Positions 46,877-59,211 of a DNA stretch of 64,000 nt are shown one piece after another. The notes beneath the pieces are model-generated. The model did no database searches. It had not been told where the DNA came from and worked only from the letters and a program-made list of their open reading frames with translations. The number at the start of each line of letters is the position of its first letter. Within the stretch, counting starts at the first letter, position 1. Both the position numbers and the translations under genes were made by a program. The stretch is from Nyssa sinensis. Its lineage: Eukaryota > Streptophyta > Magnoliopsida > Cornales > Nyssaceae. The stretch lies in assembly GCA_008638375.1 (NCBI GenBank), contig VIRR01000474.1, forward strand, positions 1 to 64,000, given 5' to 3'.

Positions 46877-47123
46877 TTTTTATTTTTATTTTTATTTTTT
46901 ATGAAAGTGATGAGTATTATAATCAATCAGTTAACTCAACAGTACTATTACACAACTTAAAATAGACAAATCAAATCTAACAATAACATAAGCATTTCAA
47001 ATATGAACCTTACACAAACAAATTAGCAGGCCTATGACGGGATGGAAAAGGACTTGAACTCATGACTTTCCCCTAGTGAGGAAGACATGGTGATTATGAT
47101 AAACTAGGCTAGCCCCAGTTGAT
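46877..47123 (-). mobile_element. SINE copy in the right arm
   Basis: Same element and position as 25959-26208, flanked by TTCAGTTAAAGAAAT (46858-46872) and TTCAGCTAAAGAAATC (47124-47139). The tail on the minus strand is the A-rich (AAAAT)n end at about 46877-46905. Confidence 0.78.
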
Positions 47124-47313
47124 TTCAGCTAAAGAAATCTTGGTCAGTCAGTTACACTTGATTGTAATCGGTATCAGGTTTATATCATAGGCTATCATTT
47201 ATGTTCTCAACATCTCAATGTGCCTTTTTCCCCCTCCCCTTTCTCTTCGTAGCATCTAAACATTAAACCATGACTTCTTCCAGCTCCAAAGTGAAAGCCC
47301 GTTTGTTCATCAA

Positions 47314-49262
47314 TCAGCCTCTTTCAACCAGTGAATCTTCAGAAAGTTGATTGACACATTCACTTTGAGCCTTGGACTTCAAAATCAAATCATCAAGATA
47401 ATACGGATAGATATATGAAACAAACCCCCAAATAGCCAATAACATGGCTATTACCTTCACTCCATCCATCTTGTCATGGAAAAAGACCACTGCAAAAACT
47501 GGAACAATGGGCAAACCCAAAGTACTAATGACATTGGAGAAGAGGGAAGACACCTCGAAGATCAACCCTACTATCCCAATAGAGAAAACTTGCCAGCACA
47601 CTGCTGTCCATACCAAAACCATCACATAGGATATCCTCCCCAATTCATACTCTTCCATCTCTCTATTCAAACTCTTCCACTCTCCACTAGCGAAAAGCCC
47701 CACCAGGATGGCAATGGTTGCGACGAGTGACTGATAGATTATCAAATCCAACACCACTCTAAAGGTTTCCCTTTTCAGAATCTTCTTAAAGGAGAGCTGT
47801 GTTACAGATAACATCAATGCATACCCAGCTGATGCACCAATAGTGCATAAGAACCCAATGGCATTTTTCCCTTTGGAGGTTTTTATGGAATCTGTAGAGT
47901 CAGTTTGGAATACAAGGAGGGTGGAGGAGATGGTGAGAAGGACTAGGGAATTGGCTATAAAAGGAGTGAACTTCTGTGAATTGAGGAAGTAGGAGAAGAA
48001 AGCATTGAAGTCGAGTTGACTTGCACTGATGAGAGAGTAAGTAGAGATGGGAAGGTATAGGAGCCCAATTGAATACAACATGCATACTGCTGCTAGGAAC
48101 ACGCCGAGGGAGACATAAAGTGCTACAAGGATTAAAGCTGAGGGTGGTTTTGTAGCATTATAATTGCATGTAGTAGTGCATTTTCTGGCGGCAGGTGAGA
48201 TGCTGAGGAAAGGAATGAGGATTGGGAAACCTGCAGTTTGCACAAGGGTTGCCATCCATTTGCTATTTCCACCTTTATCGTAGTACAGTCTTCCCAAGAG
48301 TGTAGCAACTGATTGGCCGGAGAGGACAAAGAATGAATAGATGGCCATTTGAAGCCACCACTTCCACTTACATGGTCTAAGTTGAGGTACACTTGATTCA
48401 TTGTTCGCATTTGCATTTTCAGGTGAGTCTGCTTCTTTTGCTTCCTTAACTGTTAAAATAAGATTTCTTTGAAGATCAGTAGTGAATTATATATATATAT
48501 ATATATATATAACTGCTCAATGTTTCAGTGTTTAACCAGCTACCCAATTCTATCAAATAGAGTAAGTTAATTTTGTTTACATTTCATTTTTCTGATGGTC
48601 TTTTCAGGAATCACTCTAGCTGTGCTTTCTAATTCAGGAACAGATGGAATGGTTTTCTGATATAGTTATATATATATATATATAGCAACATGCTCAGGAT
48701 GACCTGATTAATTAATTAAGTGCATTCCTAGAGAAGATTTAAGTTAGAGAGTCCTTTATCAACTCCTTTACATAGGTGCCCTCAAATATTACTACTAATT
48801 CATATAGGCATTCCATGAACTTGCAAAGGATTTCTTATTGAGGATAGTGTCAACTAGCTTAGCTGGTAAGAATATTTAGGTAGTTGTAGAGACCTAGGAT
48901 TGAAGTTCTCCTTTATTATAGTTCAAGAGTTTATGGGTTTTGGAGGAGGACTCATTTTCATCTTTGGACCATATATTGAACTTAGAACTGGGGAATTTTA
49001 TCCAAGCCTCTTCCCAACTCGTCCAACGCCAAAAGCTTATGGCAGCTTTGGTTACTTTTAATAAGAAGTTATATATCTGACACTCTTACATGTTAATTCC
49101 CACTCTCCCCTCCCAAAAAGGGAAATAGAATAAATAAATAAAACAAAGATTAGAAAAAAATGAAGAAGAAAAGAAAAAGAAGAGAGACTATTTTATAAAT
49201 AGATTGAATGACATCCAAGTGCTTTCTTAGGGTACCGTGTGAACCCTTTGATAAATCATATT

Positions 49263-49310
<48 letters not shown>

Positions 49311-49438
49311 TAATGTAATGACTGATAGAATCAAGGAAGGAAAAACAAAATTGGACTTTTTTTGTCCAACTAATCTAACTGAATTTTGAAAACTGACTTA
49401 CCAATGGTTTGTAGTTGCAGCTCTTGAGGTTCCCCCAT
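47314..49438 (-). CDS. PUP: Purine permease, PUP family (copy C), two exons, intact
   Basis: A plasma-membrane transporter of adenine, cytokinin bases and related purines, by family. Exon 1 (49402-49438) encodes MGEPQELQLQTI and ends at a GTAAGT donor. Exon 2 (47314-48449) follows a TTTTAACAG acceptor, completes the split codon and runs to a TGA. The protein is about 390 residues, usual for PUPs. After a hydrophilic N-terminus of about 45 residues, membrane segments begin at WWLQMAIYSFFVLSGQ. GRLYYDKGGNSKWMATLVQ is the family signature, and about ten hydrophobic stretches follow. No frame breaks are seen. The start is chosen because the exon junction joins in frame and the ATG context is shared with copy A, where it is mutated. 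It is tail to tail with the RWA remnant. The other copies here are damaged, so this is probably the only working PUP in the window. Confidence 0.93.
48450..49401 (-). other. Intron 1 of PUP copy C
   Basis: 952 bp bounded by GTAAGT and TTTTAACAG. It holds two (TA)n tracts (about 48487-48512 and 48668-48685) that bracket about 155 bp absent from copy A, and a (CT)n tract at 49265-49306. Confidence 0.85.
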
Positions 49439-49440
49439 GT

Positions 49441-49716
49441 CAAAGATGTAGAAGTTCCTGGAAGTTTAAGCTCTGAGAGAGAGAGATTCTTCTTACAAAT
49501 TGCTTTGTGAAAGATGGCATCAACCTTTGTCCATACAGTTTTTAAGCCAGAGTCCAATTGCTTCAGTGTTGAAAGATTCAACATAGACAAGTTGATCCAC
49601 CAAAGATCTGAAAAACAACCGGGCAAGCAAGCTGCATCACAATCAGTAGTCAGCATCATCCAACAAGAGGTTGCCTGCTTGATTTTTCCATCTCTTTGGC
49701 CGCCCACCGATTCCAC
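49441..49716 (-). other. Upstream open frame over the PUP C start, kept in copy A
   Basis: A 113-codon frame begins MESVGGQRDGK and runs past the PUP start codon in another frame. The copy A equivalent (1337-1630) keeps most of it, despite an 81-base difference that is in frame. It could be an inhibitory upstream ORF in the leader, or a chance frame. I recognise no domain. Confidence 0.35.
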
Positions 49717-50507
49717 ACTCAGCTAGAGACATAAATGTAATTGTCAATATTGTTGAACAAGACATTAAATTTGACGTTGGATGTGATCATAAGGTTGTCA
49801 GTTTATGGAGATCCTCTTGTCCTTAGCTGATGGCCTTGTTGAAATTGTTGGACCCCACAAGTTCCTTCTAATAGCATTTTAATCATCATATGAGACATAA
49901 TTATTGATCCAATTTGAACTTGAAATACCATCAATTAAAGTGAGATAAATGCCTCAATCTGGTCATATTAGGGGACAAAACCTTCTGTATCTTTTCAAAC
50001 TTCATTTTTTATCCAAAGGATTTGTTTGTTTCCTGAGAAAATATTTGCAAGCATTTGTTTTCATGGCTGGCTTGACACCAAACCATCATGGCAGTAGTTC
50101 AGGTGTTCACCATTTACAATGTGTTCCATGTGTGGCATTAAAATTAGAACTTTTTTCTTTTCAATTGTCAAAAAGTAAAGAAAAATTAGACAACGGGGGA
50201 AGAACTTAGCATAGATGAGCCATTTGTTCTTTTCCTCTATCTTTTCCTTTCCTTTTTGACTTAAATCCCCTTGAAGTCAAATTTAAAAAAAATGATTCTC
50301 AAGAAGCAAATGCAGGACATTCATTCATTAATTAACTTTATTAGCCACACAAATCAAATGGAATTTTATTTCAATAAGAGGTAAAAATATTTCTAAAAAA
50401 AAATCATTTTGCTTTTTCTTTTCTCTTATCAAATCCACAAGCCAAATGGAGCTTTAATATTCATTACCTAAGAAAATGAGCCCTGAAACTAGACAGAATT
50501 AAGCAAC

Positions 50508-52307
50508 TGATGAGAGCATAATATTTCATATTTTTAATTCCCTTATATTTAGTTTTGTGACATATTTTCTATTGAAGTGAGCTAATTAATTCATTTATTG
50601 AATTAGGAAAGTATTGATAGTAAAAGAATAATTTTGTGCAATTTTTGATTTTTTGGACAGATTTTACCTATAGAGCTTCATTTGAGATTTGGATGGTGTT
50701 CGAGTTCGAGAATGAGGAAGTGGTCTTCATGAAGTTTGTAGAGGACGTCTTGGGATTTTCAGAAAGATCTGGTTTGCAAAAATCCGAGTTCGTTTGGACC
50801 TCCAAACATTGTTTCGAAATCAGGCCTAGGAAGCTGTCTGCGCAGCTGACTTTCTATCCGATCAGCCGACTTCAACAGGCCGTAAATTGAGTTTCCGAAG
50901 CCCAAATCAGGTGTTTTAAAAGCCTAGAATTATCTACTCTTCGAGGGCTACAACTTTCGTGAAGAGTTGGAGTCAGGATTCAGTTTTTTTCGAATGAAAA
51001 AATAGCTTGAAAGTTTCAGAAATTTTGAAGATTTCAATAAATCAGTTTTGAACAGTCGGCTGTGTCCTTAATGGGTTAGGGTTGGTTTGTTGGCTGGGCT
51101 TGTGCTGGAACGGCTGAAGGAAACAAAAGTAAGAGGAGAAAAAGTATAAGAAAAAGACAAAAGAGAAAAGAAGGTGGAAAAGTCAAAGCTGAAAAAAAAA
51201 AATAAAAGAAAGAGAAATAGAGAAGGGCGGCGGAACTAGGCGCACGGGAGAGGAAAATTGAAACAAAAAAAAGCCCAGGAAATAGAAGCAGTGCATCTGG
51301 GGCTGGGAGTCTTTGCTTTAAAAAGAGGCTTGAAGAGAACAAAAAGGGGGGCGGCGCAGGTTGAAGAAAGAAGGAAGAACAGTGTGCGCGCGAGACATGG
51401 AAGCAACAGTGCGGCAGTACAGAGTAAAATAGGAATAAATTATTAATTTTGATTTTATTATACAAGCATGTCAGGCTAATTTTTTAATTCAGTTCTAGGA
51501 GATTTCGAACCCTCATTACAGTTTAATGATTGAATCAATACAGTAACGTTATTTCTCCTTTTTTATGAATCTGTTCATGATAATCTGTTTTAATTGTTTA
51601 TTGATGTTTGATTTGATTGATTTAATTAAGGCATGTTAGATTGATCAGATTATTATCAATTGCTAGATTCAGGAGGATATTACGTAATTGATATCGTTCC
51701 TAATCAATTGTGGCAAATAGTAATAGATGATTGTGGTCAAGCTTTTGTTTATTGCTATGATTATTATGTCCTAAGTTAAACAGTCCAAGCCTGTGTGATT
51801 GTTGCTTAGAATAATCTAATTTTCTAGATATTAATGCTGCCATTATATTAAATTTAGAGAGCTTGTTCTAAATTATATAATGGTTAGAATCTAATGGAGA
51901 GCTTGTTTCATTAGTGAGGAATTAAGGAAAATTTCGGGTAGCAGAGGTTGTTGTTTCCTAGGATTATTAGAATCATTGAAGGGTAGAATAATGTTATAAT
52001 TGATTGATTGTTCCATTAACTGTGATGGTAAGATTGAACCGAAGAACTGAAATTTTAATTTACTGATTTTTGTTATTAATTTAATTTTCATTCGTAATTA
52101 GTTTGATCAAAATTCCAGTCCCCCCTTTTTATTGTTTTGTTATTAATTGGATCTTAGTTTAGAATTAGTCGGAATAAATAAAAAAAATAAATTGTGGACA
52201 CTCTTTGTGGGATCGACCCTTACTCAGCTAGCTACTGTGTTTGTTTTCTTTCATTGTGTTAAGAAGTAAGGTTAATTTATTTTTGGAGTGTTAACGACGC
52301 GCTTCCA
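50508..52307 (+). repeat. 5' LTR of the Athila-type element
   Basis: Starts TGATGAGAGCATAAT and ends GACGCGCTTCCA. It differs from the 3' LTR by scattered substitutions and tiny indels only. Open frames inside it on either strand are not genes. Confidence 0.95.
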
Positions 52308-52312
52308 AAATT

Positions 52313-52330
52313 TGGCGCCGTTGCCGGGGA
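52313..52330 (+). promoter_or_regulatory. Athila primer-binding site
   Basis: TGGCGCCGTTGCCGGGGA lies five bases after the 5' LTR. This sequence is the usual Athila/Tat-type primer-binding site, thought to pair with an aspartate tRNA. Confidence 0.85.
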
Positions 52331-52611
52331 GTATTTTCTGTCTTTTTTTTTTTATTTATTTTGGCTGATTTTTTTTTATTTATTTATTTTTAATTCGTTG
52401 CTTTTAGGTCAATTTGTGTTTTAATTTTTGTTTATCAAATTCTGATTTTTCTGATTTTTTTTTTTTTATAGGTTTGGTGGAGTTTTCTAGCTGGCACTAT
52501 TTATTTAGAAATTTGCGATTTATTGTTTGGTTATTTATTTTTAATTTATTTATTTATTTATTTTGATTTATTTTTACTTTTTTTGATTTATTTTCTATTT
52601 CTTTTTAGTTT

Positions 52612-54400
52612 ATGACTCGATCTTCTCAATCTGACGAATTAAGATTTGATCCAGAAATTGAGAAAACTGCACGAAGGTTTAGAAAAGAGACTTGGCAAGC
52701 TGGAATTGCGACTGCAAATTCTGAAAAAGCTATTGTTGCATCACCTGGCCTGAACATAGCACTTGAATTACTTTCTAACAGTTCATACAGTGATTCAGAA
52801 GAGGAAGATATGGCTGGTCCTAATAATAATAGAGCTGCTAGGACTTTGAGGGAGTTGGCTACTCCTAATCTAAATCAACAACCATTGTGTATTGAGTATC
52901 CTAATTTAGATGCTGCTTTGAATTGAAATCAGGACTAATACATCTTTTGCCTACTTTTCGTGGTCTTATAGGTGAAGATCCATACAAGCATCTGAAGGAA
53001 TTTCATGTGGTGTGTTCTAGCATGAAGCCCCAAGGAATAGCAGAGGAACAGATAAAGCTTAGAGCTTTTCCGTTCTCATTGGCAGACTTGGCAAATGATT
53101 GGCTATATTACCTTCTTTCTGGATCGATTTAGACATGAAATGAGATGAAGAGGCTATTTTTGGAGAAATATTTTCCTACTTCTAGGGCTGCTAATATAAG
53201 GAAGGAGATATGTAACATCAGACAATATAATGGAGAATCTCTTTATGAGTATTGGGAGAGGTACAAGAAGTTATGTTCGAGCTATCCACCACACCAAATT
53301 GATGATCAACATTTAATTCAATATTTTTATGAGGGGCTATTGCCAATGGATAGAAATATGATAGATGCTGCAAGTGGAGGAGCATTGGTTGATAAGATCC
53401 CAGATGATGCTAGGAATTTGATTTCAAACATGGCAGCCAACTCACAGCAGTATGGAACCAGAATGGAGCACACACCTAAAAAGGTGAATGAGGTAAGTAC
53501 TTCTAACATTGAACGTCAAATTTCTGATTTAACTACTTTGGTTCGTCAAATGGCTGTAGGAAACATGCAAGCAGCAAAAGTGTGTGGAATTTGTTCGTTG
53601 TCAGGACATAATACAGATGTGTATCCAACATTGCAAGAAGATGAAACTGTTCAGCAAGCTAATGCAGTAGGGAATTTCCCAGGATAACCCCAGCGCCGAT
53701 ATGATCCCTACTCTAATTCTTACAATCCAAGATAGAGAGATCATCCCAATTTAAGCTATGGAGGAAATAGGCAGCCAATGCAGAATGCTTTTTCAAATAA
53801 CCAGCCCGGTTTTCAACAGGTTCAACAGCAATATCCACCCAAACAAGCAGTTCCTTCTAGTTCTAGAACATCTCTTGAGGATATGTTTAAAGCTTTCATG
53901 ACCAATACACAACAATTCCAACAAGAGACAAGGGCCTCCATACAAAATTTGGAGAATCAGGTAAGTCAGCTTGCTACCACAGTTGGTCGATTGGATTCTC
54001 AAGGCTCAGGTAAGTTACCTCCCCAAACTATTATTAATTCAAGAGAGAATGCAAGTGCTATAACATTAAGGAGTGGCAAACAATTGGAAGTACCAAAATC
54101 CACTGTTGTAGTTGTTAAGGAGGAGAAGATTGAGAAGGAGGTAAAAATATCTAAGGTAATTCCTAATCCTTCTATTCAAGTTAAGACTAACCCCCTACCT
54201 TTTCCATACAGGTGTGCAAGGTCTAAGAAGGAGGAGCAAAAGAAAGAAATTTTAGAGACATTCCGCAAGGTAGAGGTAAATATCCCTTTACTAGATGCAA
54301 TTAAGCAAGTGCCAAGGTATGCAAAGTTTTTGAAAGAATTATGCACTAACAAGCAGAAGTTAAGAGATGATGAGAAGGTAAGTGTGGGGGAGAATGTGTC
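52612..54400 (+). pseudogene. Athila gag, broken
   Basis: Begins MTRSSQSDELRF. The gag core DPYKHLKEF-like region and KRLFLEKYFPTSRAANIRKE are clear, and a zinc-knuckle-like CGICSLSGHNTDVYP follows (the last cysteine reads tyrosine). A one-base deletion near 52917 shifts the frame. Stops at about 53130, 53136, 53685 and 53732 stand where W or Q codons fit. Confidence 0.9.
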
Positions 54401-55109
54401 AGCTGTTCTTCAAAGAAAGCTTCCCCTTAAGTGTAAAGATCCAGGTATGTTCACCATTCCATGTAGAATAGGTAATACTAGATTTGAAAGGGCCATGTTA
54501 GATTTAGGAGCTTCTATTAATGTCATGCCACGATCTATTTATGCTTCTTTAAATCTAGGTTCTTTGAAAAAAACTGGTGTTATTATACAGTTAGCGGATC
54601 GTACTAATGCTTACCCTGAAGGAGTGATTGAGGATGTATTAGGGCAGGTGAATGAATTAATATTTCCTGCAGATTTTTACATTGTGGATATGGATGATGA
54701 TGCATCTCCTAATCCTGCACATATTTTATTGGGGAGACCATTCTTGAAAACAGCTAGAACAATGATTGATGTGCATAATAGTACCTTGACCATGGAATTT
54801 GATGGTGAAAAGATTCAATTTAACATTTATGATGCTATGAGGTACCTTAGTGATATTGATCATGTTTTTGCTGTTGATGTTATTAACCCTTTAGTGCAGG
54901 AAGTTTTTGAGCAAACAAGTAAGGAAAATTTGGAGGTTGCAATTACCAATAGTTTGGAATTAGAGAAAGAAGAAGAAATTGAGCAGAATCAAGATCTGAA
55001 GGAGACTGTAGCTGCATTACATTCTTTACCTGTGATTTTAGATAAGTATGCAGTATCTTCCATTCAGTTACCTGTTACTCACAAGAAACTTTTACCTTCT
55101 ATTGTGTAG
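54400..55109 (+). pseudogene. Athila protease region
   Basis: In the long open frame 53778-55109 the protease active site reads MLDLGASINVMP (about 54494), the D-L-G-A-S form typical of Athila. HILLGRPFLKTARTMIDV follows as the second conserved element. The frame ends at a TAG in place of an expected CAG before APIVELKPLP. Confidence 0.88.
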
Positions 55110-55145
55110 GCCCCTATTGTAGAACTGAAACCATTACCAGCTTAC

Positions 55146-56100
55146 TTGAAGTATGCATATTTAGGGGAGAATGATACACTGCCAGTGATTATTGCTAGCA
55201 ATTTGACTAAAGTGCAGGAGGACAAACTGTTAACAGTTCTAAGGGAGCATATAACGGTTTTTGGTTGGACAATTGCAGATATCAAAGGGATCAGCCCTGC
55301 TGTGTGTATGCACCGCATTCTGTTAGAAGAAGGAGCTAAACCAACTAGGGAAGCTCAGGGCAGATTGAATACACCAATGATGGAGGTAGTGAAAAAGGAG
55401 GTTCTGAAGTTACTTGATGCAAGTATCATTTACCCAATTTCAGATAGCCAATGGGTAAGTCCAGTGCAAGTTGTGCCAAAGAAATTTGGTGTCACAGTAG
55501 TTCAGAATGATAATAATGAGTTGGTACCCACACGTGTGCAAACAGGTTGGAGAGTTTGTATTGACTACAAGAAGTTGAATTCTGTAACCCGAAAAGATCA
55601 TTTTCCTCTTCCTTTTATTGATCAGATGTTAGAGAGATTAGCTGGCCATACTTATTATTGTTTTCTAGATGGTTTTTCAGGTTATAACCAGATTGTGATT
55701 GCTCCAGAAGATCAAGAAAAGACAACCTTCACTTGTCCATTTGGTACATTTGCTTACCGTAGAATGCCGTTTGGACTTTGTAATGCACTAGGGACTTTTC
55801 AGCGATGCATGGTAAGTATATTTTCTGACCTTTTAGAGAGTTGCATTGAGGTGTTTATGGATGATTTCACAATATATGGAGATTCATTTGATGCATGCTT
55901 AGATAATTTGACTCGTGTGCTTGATCGATGTTTAGAAACTAATCTTGTTCTTAACTGGGAGAAGTGTCATTTCATGGTAGAGCAAGGTATAGTTCTTGGG
56001 CATGTTGTTTCAGCTAAAGGAATAGAGGTAGATAAGTGAAAGATAGATATTATTTCTGCTTTGCCTTACCCTGCAAATGTGCGGGAGATTCATTCTTTTC
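55146..56100 (+). pseudogene. Athila reverse transcriptase
   Basis: An open 297-codon frame with the motifs WVSPVQVVPKK, RVCIDYKKLNSVTRKDHFPLP, FLDGFSGYNQI and the FMDDFTIYG catalytic motif, all retained. It ends at a TGA where tryptophan is expected (VDK then KIDII). RT domain integrity is the best of the window. Confidence 0.93.
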
Positions 56101-56846
56101 TTGGTCATACAGGTTTTTATCATCAATTTATCAAAGATTTTTCAAAGATAGCATTGCCTTTGTGTAAGTTGTTGCAAAAGGATGTACAGTTTCAGTTTGA
56201 TGAGGAGTGTAAGGATGCATTTGAAAAATTGAAGAAGTTATTAACTTCAGCACCGGTGATACAGCCACCAAATTGGGAGTTGCCATTTGAAATTATGTGT
56301 GATGCAAGCAATTATGCAGTAAGAGCTGTGTTAGGACAACGAGTTGGCCGAGCTGTTCATGCCATTTATTATGCCTCCAGGACTTTAAATGCAGCTCAGA
56401 TTCATTACATTACGACTGAAAAAAAACTTTTATCTGTTGTTTTTGCTTTAGAAAAGTTTCGGTCTTATTTGCTTGGTACTAAAGTTATGGTTTATTCTGA
56501 TCATGCTACTCTCAGGTATTTGCTTTCAAAGAAGGAATCCAAACCTCGGATTATTCGATAGATTTTGCTGTTACAGGAATTTCACTTGGAGATTAAAGAT
56601 AAGAAAAGGGCAGAAAATGTGGTGGCAGATCATTTAAGCAGGTTGATACATGATGAAGATGAGCTGCCATTGCAAGAATCTTTTCCAGATGAGCAATTAT
56701 TTTCTATTAATAAGGCATTACCCTGGTATGCGCTTATTGCAAATTATTTAGTGGGTAAACATTTGCCTGATAATCTTTCTAAATCTCAAAAAGATAAGCT
56801 CAAAAGTGATGCTAAATATTATGTGTGGGATGACCCGTACTTATGA
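56061..56846 (+). pseudogene. Athila RT thumb / RNase H
   Basis: Contains [16 protein letters not shown], the RNase H start [16 protein letters not shown] (usually GAVLG) and the [16 protein letters not shown] motif, then [13 protein letters not shown] at 56560 and TGA at 56844 both fall where tryptophan would sit. Confidence 0.92.
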
Positions 56847-56864
56847 AAATTTTGTGCTGATCAG

Positions 56865-58013
56865 GTGATAAGAAGGTGTGTGCCTGAAAATGAATTTTTA
56901 TCTATTTTAACCTTCTGTCATTCTTATGCTTGTGGAGGTCATTTTGGACCTAAAAGAACAGCTTGTAGGGTTTTGGATTGTGGTTCTTATTGGCCAACTC
57001 TATTTAAGGACTCTTATCTGTTTTGTAAATCATGTGAAAATTGTCAAAGGACAGGTAATATATTGCATAGAAATCAAATGCCACAGACTTTTATTTTGAT
57101 TGTTGAGATTTTTGATGTTTGGGGCATTGATTTTATGGGACCATTTCCTTCCTTTTTTGGTAATATTTACATACTTTTGGCTGTTGATTATGTTTCTAAG
57201 TGGGTGGAAGCTAAAGCCACCAGGACTGACAGTTCTAAAGTTGTTGCAGATTTTGTGAAATCTAATATATTTGTCAGGTTTGGAACTCCAAAGGCCATTA
57301 TTAGTGATAGAGGAACGCACTTTTGCAATAGGATGTTGGAGGCAATGTTTAGGAAATACAATGTTGTGCATAAGATTTCCACATCGTACCATCCACAAAG
57401 CAATGGCCAAGCTAAGGTGTCCAATCGAGAGATCAAGTCTATTTTGGAGAAAGTAGTCAAGCCGAATAGAAATGATTGGAGTTTGAGGTTGGAGGATGCA
57501 TTATGGGCCTACAGGACGGCATATAAGACTCCTATTGGCATGTCACCTTATAGGTTAGTATTTGGCAAACCATGTCATTTTCCTGTGGAATTAGAGCACA
57601 AGGCTTTTTGGGCAATCAAGCAATGCAACATGGATAAGACTGGAGAACATAGGAAATTGCAATTACAAGAGCTAAAGTAATTGCGGAATGAAGCATATGA
57701 GAGCTCTAAAATATACAAGGAAAAGACAAAGGCCTTTCATGACAAGAAGATTTCTAGAAAGAACTTTGTTGTTGGACAAAAAGTTCTACTTTACCATTCA
57801 AGGCTTAAGTTATTCCCAAGTAAGTTGCGTTCCCGTTGGGTTGGTCCTTTTGTTATTACTAATGTTTTTCATCATGGTGCAGTGGAAATTCAAAGCCCGA
57901 CAACGAGAAAAGTTTTTAAGGTGAATGGTCATAGACTTAAACCTTTTTATGAAGGTTTTCAAGTAGAGAATGTTGAGGTAGTGGATTTGGAGGATCCGGT
58001 TTGCTCAGGTTGA
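56865..58013 (+). pseudogene. Athila integrase
   Basis: The zinc-binding HHCC module ([18 protein letters not shown] ... [11 protein letters not shown]) starts at about 56913. The DDE residues are visible in [16 protein letters not shown] and [10 protein letters not shown]. After a stop at 57678 a second frame (57681-58010) has the C-terminal [16 protein letters not shown] part. The enzyme would join the cDNA to the host genome. The catalytic core itself is uninterrupted. Confidence 0.93.
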
Positions 58014-59211
58014 GGAGCAAGTTGTCGGGCAAACGACGTGAAACAAATGCGCTGCTTGGGAGGCAACCCAAGAAACCAGATTTGTTATTTCTTCCCTTTT
58101 GTCTTTTTATTTATTTTTTGTCATTTCTTCTTTGCATCATTCTCTTACATTGGGGACAATGTAAGGTTTAAGTGTGGGGGAGAGGATTTCAAACTTTGTT
58201 TTATTTATTTATTATTATTATTTTTTCTGTAGGGTTGCTGGATTTTTATTTTGTTTTAGATTATTATTTTAAAAAAAATAAAAAATAAAAAAATGAAAAA
58301 CAAAAAATAAAAAAAAATGTTTGTGTGCGGAATTGGATGGTTTTGTTTGGATTTTATTCGGCTAAGCTCTTGAAGGTCGCCAATGAATGTGTGAGAATTG
58401 ATGTTGACTTTCAGGTTTTGATTGATGTTTAATTAATTGATGAATAATGATGACCAAGTCACAATCCACACTTGAACGGCTGAAAACTGATTTGTTTTTA
58501 TATGCATGGGTGCTTGAATGTGAGATACATGCTTTATTAGTTAAGTTGTATGGATGTTTAACTATGTGCATTAGTTTCAAGACTTAGAACTTGCTTAAAT
58601 GCTCATTTTGGTTTTTAATTATGGAGTTATGTGAGAGAAATGAATTTCAAAATGAAAAAAAAAAAAAGAAGCAAGTAAATCATGTGGTGGGTTGAGATGG
58701 AGTGTAAAATGCACTCACTCATAAACACATGCATAAAGTGAGATGGAGCGTAAAACGCACTCACTGATGGGTTGAGATGGAGCGTAAAATGCACTCAATC
58801 AAAACACACAGGCCAAAGGTGAGAGGGAGCATAAAATGCACTCACCTAAAAGGAAAAAAAATAATTGTGTGAAAAGTATTAGTGGAAAAGCTATGTTTCG
58901 AGTCTTGAAATAGTATGCATAGTTGTTCTCCCATATGGACTTAGTTGTGAATTCATGTTAATCATGGGAAAGGCACTCGCATGCATGTACTTGAATTTTG
59001 AAGTTGTTTTGTGAAAAATGACAAGGTTGTTGTTGCGAATTGATTGATGAAGTATTAACCAAATGCCTGTTAGTTTTTGCATTAATTTTCATGGATGAGC
59101 TATTGAACTTAAGACCTTTGAGAGTTTGGTTGAATGGATTCAAGTGAACCAATTGTTTTGTTCGTAGTTCTGTTTACACGAGGACGTGTAAAAACTAAGT
59201 GTGGGGGAATT
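58014..59211. other. Athila 3' non-coding region
   Basis: About 1.2 kb without a gene. It includes a GCTTGGGAGGCAACCCAAG hairpin (58053-58071) just after integrase, an AT-rich stretch, the tandem repeats listed separately and a GTGTGGGGGAATT purine tract at 59199-59211 just before the 3' LTR. Confidence 0.8.
58689..58846. repeat. Four degenerate copies of a palindromic GAGATGGAGCGTAAAATGCACTC unit
   Basis: The motif GAGATGGAGYGTAAAAYGCACTCA occurs four times at 30-60 base spacing (58692, 58739, 58775 and 58820), each half-complementary (GAGTGCATTTTAC-type pairing). It is a small imperfect tandem array in the Athila 3' region. Confidence 0.8.

Larger units (their letters stand above)
44698..48646. 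repeat. Right arm of the large inverted duplication
   Basis: Reverse complement of 24506-28905. The junction with viral DNA is at GTAACCTCTACGATG, which matches the minus-strand left arm near 28905-28891. The outer end of the homology lies near 48646. Confidence 0.9.

Noticed and set aside
51076..51465. 129-residue minus frame in the Athila 5' LTR (also 59887-60170 in the 3' LTR)
   Set aside because: Phenylalanine/leucine-rich translation of a GA-rich LTR part, present in both LTRs and lacking domains.
57030..57460. Minus-strand frames over the Athila integrase
   Set aside because: Shadows of a conserved integrase frame.
58689..58846. Possible CRISPR-like array
   Set aside because: Only four degenerate copies with unequal spacing inside a plant retrotransposon. 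No CRISPR in plants.
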